Shown here: positions 1 through 8,744 of the stretch, piece by piece
Numbering within the stretch: position 1 is the stretch's first letter
How the letters are laid out: every line of letters begins with the position of its first letter
Source of the DNA: Chromera velia
Lineage: Eukaryota > Sar > Chromeraceae
Assembly: GCA_018398765.1 (NCBI GenBank)
Contig: JAHBMJ010001756.1
Coordinates: forward strand, 7,501 to 23,208
Length of the DNA stretch: 15,708 nucleotides
Direction of reading: 5' to 3'
Translations under genes and position numbers: made by a program
The notes under the pieces: generated by a model
Databases searched by the model: none
What the model was told of the DNA's origin: nothing
Seen by the model: the letters and a program-made list of their open reading frames with translations, nothing else

Positions 1-494
1 GATCGATGTTGATTCGAACTGGGGTTTTGACTCCCAAATTTGTTTTGCTGATATTTTGGTTGCTTTGTTCTTTTCATTTGAAAGCTGAGGCACCCGAGAG
101 TGTTTCTGAATCTTTTGTCTCTTTTGTTGAAGAGCCTCTTAAAGTTTGCTTTGTTTGAACAATAAAGAAACTCGGAGATAATGAATGCTCGGCGTATGGT
201 GCACCTCTAAATGCAAAGTATATTTCATTTAAAAAGAAAATTGACGTTTTCTTTGCAAAACATATTTTTAATCGTGTGCTCTTGATGCCAAACGTTCTCT
301 GCAACTAGCACGCGAGGATACGCGAGGAGAGACGCCCTTACTATGCAGTGACAGTCGCTGTGAAACGCGCTTGACTGTCGATATTGGATCGATTAGTATG
401 CGCCCTGAGTTGACTGTCCTTTGAGGACGCTTTTTATAGTACCAGCGTGCATTGATATGCGTCGTCATAAAAGTTTTCCATGGGTATTTTTGTA
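1..494. other. AT-rich non-coding flank
   Basis: I see no exon, RNA gene or recognisable protein match here on either strand. The open frames on the minus strand are short, low in complexity and resemble nothing. Composition is AT-rich up to about 290 and more mixed from 300 to 480. Confidence 0.5.
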
Positions 495-629
495 TAATCA
501 TTATGGTTATTAAGATAATTAATCATAATTATTATCATCATTATGATAATCAGTCATAATGATTATAGAACGTTGCGATTATGTCTATAATCATTACATC
601 ATTATCATAATGGAGCCATAATGATTATT
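495..629. repeat. Cluster of AT-rich inverted repeats (ATAATGATTAT family)
   Basis: The 11-mer ATAATCATTAT and its reverse complement ATAATGATTAT recur at about 495-505, 556-566 and 619-629, with many partial copies between. A perfect 12-base inverted pair lies at 557-568 and 585-596 with a 16-base loop. The cluster ends exactly where the reverse transcriptase reading frame begins, so it may mark the 5' junction of the retroelement, either as a target microsatellite or as part of the element. Confidence 0.75.
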
Positions 630-1469
630 GAGTTAACCCACAGATGTCTGGTGGCTGGCAAAGCCCCACCAGAGGTACTGGATCTGTTAGCGTGCGGGTG
701 GTGTTTTGCACTCCGCAAGAATATAGATGGTTCGAAGATACAGCCTATCACGGTGGAAGACGCGGTGCAAAGATGGATCACGAGGGCGGTTCTCCTTGAA
801 AAAGGGAAACAAATAGAGAAGCACTTGGGAGTGAGACAGTACGCTGTGTACACAGCGGACGGGTGTGCAAGACTGTATCACATGGTGCGGACAGCCCTCC
901 AGCTTGATAAATCAGCAGTGTTCCTTCGCCTAGACGCTCAGAATGCGTTTAATACCGTGGACCGGCAACAGATCATGGACGAGGTTTACACGCACTTTCT
1001 GGAGATCTACACCTTTTTGATATTCTTCTATAGAAGTCCTACTCCAACGTTCTTTCAGAAGGACACGGGTGAGACAAAGGTGATTTTTTCGAAAAAAAGG
1101 GTACAGCAGGGAGATGTGATGGGCCCCGCGTTATTCTGCATCGGCCTCAAGCCTGTATTAGACAGGCTGAGCGACAGATTGAGAGAGCAACATCGCTTAA
1201 AGAACACCTTCATTGGTGCTTTTATGGATGACGTGGGCCTTATTTTCCCTTCAGGAGGGTTGAGTAGAGCACGGGCAGCGGCTGAGGAAGAGTTTCGCTC
1301 ATTTAACCTCAAGCTGAATCTCGGTAAGGATAAGAGCCTAGCATTCTCTCCAGTATGGGTGGAGATAGAGAGGTGTCCAGAGACATCTCCTGCAGGGTTA
1401 GAATTGTCGAAGGACGGGTTCAAGTTAGGAGGGGGAGCGATAGGGAAATGGGAGTACGAGAAAATTTAA
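621..1469 (+). pseudogene. Reverse transcriptase catalytic domain (retrotransposon fragment)
   Basis: An open frame of 282 codons carries the ordered RT blocks. Block A is LRLDAQNAFNTVDRQQI at residues 103-118 or so, with the catalytic Asp at 105. Block B is VQQGDVMGPALF at 161-172. Block C is GAFMDDVGLI at 199-208, with the paired Asp at 203-204; the family usually has F/YADD, so the Met is a mild variant. Block D is LNLGKDKSL near 232-240. All three catalytic aspartates remain. The frame is open back to 591, but nothing before 621 looks like protein, so the first ATG is only the nearest start after a truncation. The natural continuation lies in frame 2 from about 1450, so a frameshift separates this part from the rest. 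Confidence 0.88.
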
Positions 1470-2440
1470 AACATTTTGAAGAAGTGAGAGACAAAGCAGT
1501 GGGGTTGGCGTCCAAAGTAGCCAACTATCGCGATCCTCAAGGGGGATGGCTTCTATTTCGGTTTTGTGTTCTCCCTAAGTTGGGTTTCCTTCTGCGTTTG
1601 ATGATGGATGCAATTCCAACATCGATGTGGCAGGCGGCTGATGACATGCTCTTGAAGAAGTGTACTCGAGGGCTCGGCATTGCTGGGAATGAGTGGATCC
1701 TACACCAAACAGTGTAAGCATCCCTCCCATTGTCGCAGGGGGGGCTGGGCATACACAGGTATAGTCTCATGCAAAAATGTGCGCTGGTAGGATGCTATGC
1801 GTCCTGCCTAGCAGACGTACTGAAGAGGCTTTTGGTGTAAGGGTATGCGAACAACCCAGATAAGATGTGGGAGAAAGTTTCGAGGGAGGGGTGGTCCCAA
1901 AAAGCCTAAGAAACGTTCTACAGACTGCAGAACGATCATCAAGATGCAGTCAGTGAAGCGCCAGAGCGGTCGTTGCTGAAAGCATCGTGGAGAGATTGTA
2001 CAGAGACATGGAGAGGTGAAGGGGCAAAGGGGGTACAAGGGAGGCTCTATGATACTCTGCAGGCAGTGATGAGAAAGCGACTGTTGGGAGAGCTGCCGGG
2101 CAGCAGCCGTCCCATGCTAGAGACGCTTCCAAGCTTAGACAAGAAAGGACAGATTCCTAGGATAGATTCGCTTGAGAAGTTGCTCTGGCAATGGAGCCTC
2201 AGCATGGCTTGGAGCCATTCCCTTTGATACCAACCATAAGATCTTCCCACCGCTTTTTCGTACAGCCATGCGCGTGTGGCTAGGCCTTCGTATCCCAGAG
2301 CTGGTATGACAACCAGTCTGCGGCTGCGGACAGAGGGGGGACTTGGAGAGTGTTCATGGAGGAAAGTGTCCAACGGGAGGAGGTCCGTGGAGAAGGCACC
2401 AAAAGGTTGAAGCAGCATTTTTTGAGCTGTGAGCGGGGGT
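1450..2440 (+). pseudogene. RT thumb/linker and zinc-knuckle remnant, multiply frameshifted
   Basis: Frame 2 continues the RT with GGWLLFRFCVLPKLGFLLR (about 1540-1596), a block that follows the palm in this RT group. After a TAA at 1715-1717 the same frame reads LPLSQGGLGIHRYSLMQK (about 1724-1777), matching the usual LP..LGGLG block. Two more TAA stops interrupt frame 2 at 1838-1840 and 1907-1909. Near 2195 the similarity moves to frame 3 (SAWLGAIPF, then FRTAMRVWLGLRIPEL at 2256-2303). A CGCG pair near 2322-2333 in frame 3 and HFLSC in frame 1 (2416-2430) look like the two halves of a C-C-H-C zinc knuckle. Clearly a broken copy; the exact frameshift points cannot be placed by eye. Confidence 0.7.
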
Positions 2441-2465
2441 AAGGTACTGTACGGTTGGGGGGGAG

Positions 2466-3008
2466 ATGACGATGGGATCGTTGGGGCTCGATTTGACAGG
2501 ACCGTTGGCCGAGGAACACGACAAACGACCAGACTTGTTCGCGACTTTGCCAAATGGGGACTCCGTTCTAGGGGATGTGGCTCTGATCCACCCGATCCAG
2601 GATGCAACCCGCCTGCACAGAAATGCCAAGAAAGCAGGGGCTGTAGCTAAGGAGAAAGAGAGGAAGAAATATACCCACTACGATGATGCCTGCAGAGCAG
2701 TGAGCATTCGTTTTATCCCTTTGGTTTTTGAGACCTACGGAAGGCCTGGGGGGGAGACAGTGAGGTTTGTAAAAGAGATGGTGAGACAGGCTACAGAAAG
2801 GTTGGGGGAGATGAATGATGCGTCAGCACGTCAGAAAATTGCTGACAGATGGTGGAAAACGTTGTCAGTAGCGGTTCAGAAAGCAGTAGCGTCTACAATC
2901 TTGGTATCTGTTCAGGCAAGCCGCGGTGCACGCGGTACACAGGTCATAGAGATGCTGCTTGGGAGGGAGTTTTCGGCCTATGTGGGCCTTGCAGAGAAGA
3001 AAGAGTAA
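2466..3008 (+). pseudogene. Restriction-like endonuclease (PD-(D/E)XK) domain of the retroelement
   Basis: This 180-codon open frame has the spacing expected of the C-terminal endonuclease of R2-type elements: RPD at residues 21-23, a hydrophobic strand ending in an Asp at 37 (SVLGDVALIHP), then KEKERKKY at 62-69, equivalent to the K..KY part of the signature. FIPLVFETYG follows, also typical. In intact elements this domain nicks the target site to prime reverse transcription. The domain itself has no internal stop, but its ATG is not a natural start because the protein should be fused to the RT upstream. A free-standing domesticated endonuclease is possible but unsupported. Confidence 0.75.
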
Positions 3009-3240
3009 AGGAATGGGGGGGAGCCACCAGGGGTACTGACAAGAGAATTGAAAGAAAGAGAAAGACCATTTTGATGTTTAAGAGATAGAAAAGACACAAA
3101 CGGAGAGAAGAGCCTGACAACATCAGATTGAAGAAACATGATAAAGAAGCTAAAAGCTGCTAAGCGTGTAAAAGAATTTATGGATGTAAAGAAAAGGTTT
3201 AATAAAGAAATGTTGAGGAGAAACAAATTTTTTTAACTGG
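3009..3240. other. Purine-rich stretch after the retroelement ORF, possible 3' UTR
   Basis: The + strand is strongly A/G rich from about 3000 to 3290, unlike both flanks. It includes a short Lys/Arg-rich open frame at 3139-3237 that resembles nothing I know. It may be the 3' untranslated tail of the retroelement. No polyadenylate tail is present. Confidence 0.35.
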
Positions 3241-4035
3241 CTGAGGAACCTATTGAAGAAGAAGTCGGGGAAAGGAAAAGGAAGACCACAACGCTCATCC
3301 ATAGATAGGCAGAGTTAACCACGCGAACACACGGAGAATGAAAGGTATTAATTTTTGCCCACCGTAGAGATGATTGAGGTTTTTGTTATGCATGCTGCAT
3401 CCCCGTGTATGAGGTAGAGTGGTATAAGCTAGGCGCGGCGGCCTAGTCCGAGGGGCTTGCGCTTGCAACAGATTGGCCGTAATAGACGGACAGGACCTAT
3501 GCTTAGGCAAGATGCATACTGGCCCGACAAAGGACTTGATGATTGAGGGCCAGAGAGACACTAAAGAACAATTTAATGACCGTGTTGAATGACGCACCAC
3601 CATGATGACCGCTAGGACCCGTCTACGTGCCGTGCGAACTAACGGCCGGTATGCTGGGACGTGCTATGCATCCACGAACCCTCAATGATGTCTACGTGCC
3701 ACACCAGAAGTCCATCTTCCGCACACTGGCAGAAACATCCGCCTTTCTTGGATACTATCGCTCATGTGACGCAGTTCGCCTCTTCCTTCAGCATGAACGT
3801 CTCCCTCACCTTTGAAGGGACAGGTCACGGATCGACGGCCTTTCCTAGTGGAATGCAAAGGCTGCCACACTGCCCGACGCCATTTCATATGCTGTGTCCC
3901 GTCCGTACGTTTGCCATGCATCAGGCTCTTTGAATCACAAGAACGGGGGTGAAAGATACATAGACGGTATGCAGAGCTCGGCCCGACGCTCCTCTTCCTG
4001 TCTCCCCGTGTTGGCACGTCTGCTCCCGGGAGCCC
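3241..4035. other. Intergenic region, no supported gene
   Basis: Open frames here are short and match nothing recognisable on either strand. A small palindrome (CTAGGC..GCCTAG) lies at about 3429-3446. The 10-mer TCTACGTGCC occurs twice, near 3622 and 3691. The promoter of the downstream gene should lie in the last few hundred bases, but I see no motif I can name. Confidence 0.45.
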
Positions 4036-4110
4036 ATGGGCACACCGCGACCTTGGGCCTTGTTCATCCCCTGCCGGCGAACTTCCTTCTGCAGTCCGTG
4101 CGGAGAATCC
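4036..4110 (+). CDS. Candidate first exon of the HIBCH-family gene (targeting peptide)
   Basis: The ATG at 4036 sits in the context AGCCCATGG and opens 25 codons ending in TCC before GTACGG at 4111. This leaves phase 0, exactly what the next exon (TTT at 4388, after TTTGCAG) requires. The resulting intron of 277 bases is of normal size for this gene. The peptide starts MGTPRPWALFIPCRRTS, with three Arg and no acidic residue in that stretch, which fits a mitochondrial presequence. No homology supports it, so another start upstream remains possible. Confidence 0.45.
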
Positions 4111-6764
4111 GTACGGGCTTCTTCAGAGACGACAGAGACTTCATTGACCCCGAATCTGTCCTCGTCCGTCTCCTTTAGTTTCTGCATGCAGACAGGAAAT
4201 AACTCGAACCGGTCTTTGCGATACCTTGATTGAAAATCCTGCCTGGTATTCTTTGTGTTCTTCCTTATTGTCTCTCTTTTGCCTCTGTTGGGCCCCACAA
4301 AGCACAACGAAAGGAGCGTGAAAGAGATGCGGAATACCTTCCTCCGGCGCCGTCCACCCTTTCCCGACTGTCTCTCCCTATTTGCAGTTTGCTCCCAGCG
4401 TTGAAGAGTGGCAGCACGCAGACGACCCAACACTAAGCAGCCCCGTGCTGGAGAGAAATAACGTCGGGATGGGAATTCTTTTGTTGAACAGGTGAGAGAG
4501 AAGTAGGAAGATGGAACGGACAGTGACCGTCCTTGATTTGAAATTCAGGTTGCCGTGGCTGTGTCCGTGTGTGTTTTCTATCTGCCTGCTTGTATGGCTT
4601 GTTGGGCGATGCCGTCTGCACGTCCTTCCCCCATGCTCTCTCTCAACCGTCGTTTCCCCAAACAGTTCCTCCGTTAGCTTCTGTCAGACTCTCTCCGTTG
4701 TCGCCGCACATGTGGAATTTCATGTAGTCTGATTGTGGTGCGGAGTCCTTTACTTTTCTTTTCCACTTGAAAGAGACCTGCACACTGCATTTGTGTACGT
4801 GTCAGAAGATGCAGCCAGGTTCTGTCGCTCAGTTTCCTTTTCTGCTTGGGTCACTGGTTTTTCTTTGTGATGCTTGCAAGGTTGCAGAGAGAAGGGCATT
4901 GACCTGACAACGTGCAACCTTCTGTTCAGAAAACTGAGGGAACTGGAGGTCAGTTGGTTGCATGGCTGTGTTTCCTCTCTTTCTCTCACATGCACATCTC
5001 TGCATTTATACGGCTTCCATTGAGGCGCCACTTCTTGCCTTCCTTCCCTTTTTTCTTTTGTCAGCATATTCCAGCCACTTCTTTGTTGCCTTCCTGTCCA
5101 TTCTTCATCCTTCGGCGGTCTTTCTGGAGCCTCTTTTTTCCCAATGCCTCTTTTTGCTTTCGACACCCCTTTCAGCTGTTCCCGCGCTGTTGCTTGCCCC
5201 CCCCCCCTTTTTTGTGCTCCTTGCGTCGCATTTGTCAGTTTGCCTTCCTCCTTTTTCGTGCAGTCTGTCCGACAGGATGTGTGTAGAAGTTTGATTTGAG
5301 ACTTGTGCGTGCATGCGTGCAGGTGAACAGCATGAAGAAATTCGTCGTCTTGTCTTCCATCTGGAGAGACGTCTTCTGTGCGGGAGTTGACAAGAAGGGT
5401 CTGTCTGTCTGTCTGTCTGTCTGTCTGTGTTGGGTCATCTGCCTCCCTCCCTATGCGACATGCGCGCCTCTTCCTTCGCCTGTCTATTTCATGTTCCGGA
5501 TAGAATTTGTATTTCTCTCACGCATTTTCTCTCTGCAACGCAGCTTCTCTGCTCCTTTTCCTGGATTTTCTCGCCAACTCGCCGTCTTCTTCTTGCATGC
5601 TTTCCTTTCCAGCCTCCTTTCCGAACTTCTTTTTTTTCACGTGGGACCGCTTTGCCACCAGACCAACGCGTCCCCTTTTTCTCAAGCCCCCCCCCTTCCA
5701 CCTGTCCATGCACAGAGCTGCTCGAGCTTGCCGAGGCCTCTCAGTGGAACGGGACGACCCTTCCCATCGCCTTCTCATTTCTTAAGTCAGTAGAAGCCCC
5801 TTCTCGCACCTCTCTCAGTCCTTGATAGTGCTCTCCACAGACGGTTAATCGAGCTGTTCGATCTTTTGGTCGGCTTCTTCTCGTGCAACCGGAAGAAAAA
5901 AAAAAGGAAGTACGTTTTTTTCTTCTGCCGGCGGCGATCGTTTCTCGCTTGTTCCAGAGTCCACAGCACTCACTGAGTCACAATCATCACGCGCTTTTCT
6001 TCTCTTGAAAGATTGACCTTTCCCATTGGTTTTTTCTTGAGACCCGACTACCTCTTTCTCGTTTTTCTTCGCCCACTTAGTATTCCTGCCTTTTTTCTCT
6101 GTGTGTGCAGAAATCGGTACGAGACGAGCTGGCTGATTGCGACTTACGAGAAACCTCTTCTGGCTCTGATGAACGGATCTGCACGTGAGTTGATGAAATC
6201 ACTGACACCATCCATCCGTAGTGGCCAGGTGGAAGAAAGTTGATTTCGGCACCTCTTCCGACTCTGTCCTTTCCTTTTGGCTCCTCTCCCTTTCTTTCCG
6301 TGGGGCTCTTCATGTTTACTCTCTCACTTTTCTTTTCCTCCCTTTTTTCAGTTTGTGCCTTCCTGAAAAGAGAGAACCTCAAATTCCCTCCCGCGGATGC
6401 GCTCACTCACTCTCTGTTCTCTGTGCACGTGCAGAGGATGCGGGGGCTTTGAGTACATTCGCTAACATCAGCTGCGCATACAGGCACTCGGAATACAAGG
6501 CAGACTCTGCAAGTCAGTCAGTCAGATCTCTCTCTGTCTTTCCTCTGATGTAGTTCTGCTTGTGTCTTTTTTGAGGTGCTCTGAGTTCAATAGAATGACA
6601 GAAGGGACAGGACATGCAGGGTTTCGGCGGGCACGCTGAGGGTCTTTCTGCCCTCTGCCTTTCATGAGTCATGGAGATGGAAAGAGAAGAGAAGAAATAT
6701 TTCTTCGGCCTGCCAAAAGAAGGTCAACTTGCAGGGGATGAAATTATGAATAGTGTGTGTATCT

Positions 6765-6832
<68 letters not shown>

Positions 6833-8463
6833 TGGTTTGTGTCTTGTTGCAGAGATCGGATTCATTCCTGATGGAGGTGCGAGTCTGCTTCTTGGCTTGA
6901 TGCCTGCGCATCTGGGGTCTTACGTTTCTCTGACAGGTCAGAAGGGCAACGGGGCGGGGGATGGGGGGGAGAAATATATGTCTGTGGTTCCAGCTGGGCT
7001 CTCTGGTCACAAACTTTTCTTCTCCTTGCTTGTAGCTTGCCCCTCCTCATCCTGTGTTCATTTCTTTCCGCCACTAACAGTCTTCTTTTCTGATCCATTC
7101 GAAGATTTTCCGCTTTTCTTTTCCTTTCCGGCACTTCAGACGTGCCTGTGGACCTTGAGGTACGTGACTTTGTGTTTCATTTTCCGGACCTTCTTTCTGT
7201 ACGGTAGTTTTTGTCAGGTATCTACATTTTCTTCTCAGCCGAAATGCCCTCTTCCGGCCATGTGAGCATCTATGTGTGGTCTCAGGGAAAACCATCAGGG
7301 GGCCTGACTTGATCACCACAGGACTTGCAAGGCAGTGGGTTTCGCCGGAGGCCCTCCCCTTTTTGGAAATTACATCTGAGGTCAGACAGGCGAGAGAGGG
7401 GGGAAGGACAAGAGTCAACGGAGAGGGCAAAGAAGAGCAGGGCCTGCACCTGCAGAGGGCAATAGCCACTGTGCTTTGTAGAAACTTCGAAATCATGTGC
7501 TCGCAAGTTTTTATGTGTGTATGCGAGAGGCGAAAGAAAGAGACAGCCTTTGCGGCCTTTCCAGCTTTCCACCTAGTCTTGGGGCTTCTCATGACATGTA
7601 TTTCTCTCGTTTCCATTCCTTCGCACGACTCTCTCTCTATTCCCGTGTGGTGTGCCTGACATGACGGACGCAGAAGCAACTGGAGGTTTCCGAACAGGAC
7701 GGGAAAGCGCTGTTGGAGGAACATTTCCTCACACCTCCTGAGGGTAAGCTGAGAATACAGAAAGGAACAAATCTCACTGTTTTTTCTTTTTCGTCTCATT
7801 ATGACTGTTTGCAAATTTGCCGGGTGTCCTCACGAAAGGACGCTTGCTTAATCGATCGTCGTTTCCCCACTTACATTGTTCCCTGGAAAGGAGTAGGAGC
7901 ATGGGGCGAGGATAGATACCTGGGATGCGTTAGTCTGTATTTAAAGATGTGTCGGCGATGATTGGGCGTAATTGTCGGCTTCTTCTCGTTTTCTTGTCTG
8001 TCTTTTTGTCTGGCCTATGCCATTCATTCACCCTTCTTCCTTCTTTCTGGTTCTGCAGCAGGATGGGAATTTGACGTCGCATTGCAACAGAACGTCAGAG
8101 GGGCTTTCAGCCAACCAACGGTTTGTCCGCGTGTCCGTTCATCAGAAGGAAAAACACAAGTCGTACAGTCTTTCTGTCCTTCTGTGCGTCCGATTTTTGT
8201 TGAGTCTCAACTCCCACTTCATTCAGATAGTCGAACCACATGGTTCCTCATTTTCTTTCTGTCGATATGTTGCGACGGCCTGGAAACACGCACCTTTTGT
8301 TTGGTCGAACACAATAACATTCTGGGAACCAAATCTGGAATGAATTGAATCCTTTCCTGGACTCGGTCCGTCTGACGCCTCGTTTTGAGCCCCCAGTGGC
8401 AATCACTCTTTCGTTTACATGCCTCAAGCGGGTCCCTCCCTGTTCATTCAATGCGGTCCCCCC

Positions 8464-8507
<44 letters not shown>

Positions 8508-8689
8508 GTGCCTTTCTTGGCCTTTCTGTTTCCGTGCAGCTGCCAGCGGTTGTGAGGCGTCTGGAGATTCAAGCAGAGACACGAGGTACGGACGGAGTGG
8601 AGTTCAGGACTGTTGTCGCGTTCTTGGATTCGTCTCTCTCCCCTGCAGTACTCTCATTGGATTGTTCACACATCACATCCCGGGCTCGC

Positions 8690-8744
<55 letters not shown>

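Larger units (their letters stand above)
591..3008 (+). mobile_element. Degraded R2-like non-LTR retrotransposon, 5'-truncated
   Basis: Domain order on the + strand is reverse transcriptase (about 621-1470), a connecting region (1450-2300), a zinc-knuckle remnant (about 2318-2435) and a restriction-like endonuclease domain (2466-3008). This order is known for RLE-type non-LTR elements (R2, CRE and related clades). The coding line moves from frame 3 to frame 2 near 1450-1470, back to frame 3 near 2195, through frame 1 near 2407-2437, and to frame 3 again. In-frame stops lie at 1715-1717, 1838-1840, 1907-1909 and 2307-2309. No N-terminal DNA-binding region is visible, so the copy is truncated at its 5' end, as is common after incomplete reverse transcription. 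The 3' limit is uncertain; a poly(A) tail or target-site duplication was not found. Confidence 0.85.

Noticed and set aside
2047-2607. Minus-strand open frame of 186 codons
   Set aside because: Antisense to the retroelement pseudogene, Pro/Ser-rich, no recognisable domain.
3402-3480. GC-rich folded-looking stretch, considered as a tRNA
   Set aside because: No cloverleaf with T-loop and anticodon arm of proper spacing could be drawn.
3921-4433. Open frame of 170 codons on the minus strand
   Set aside because: It overlaps the first two exons of the HIBCH-family gene in antisense, is rich in Arg/Lys without any domain pattern, and has no supporting similarity.
5296-5825. Overlapping + strand open frames rich in Ser, Phe, Pro and Leu
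   Set aside because: They are read through intron sequence; only 5323-5398 and 5716-5785 carry family similarity, in frames that fit the splice phases.
7140-7159. Possible 20-base exon between CTTCAG and GTACGT
   Set aside because: It would break the frame, and the flanking exons join perfectly without it (SLTG then KTIRGPDL as in the family).
7074-7814. Long minus-strand open frame of 246 codons
   Set aside because: It lies opposite two well-supported exons (7286-7380 and 7674-7743) and their introns; the open frame follows from pyrimidine-rich introns lacking stops in antisense.
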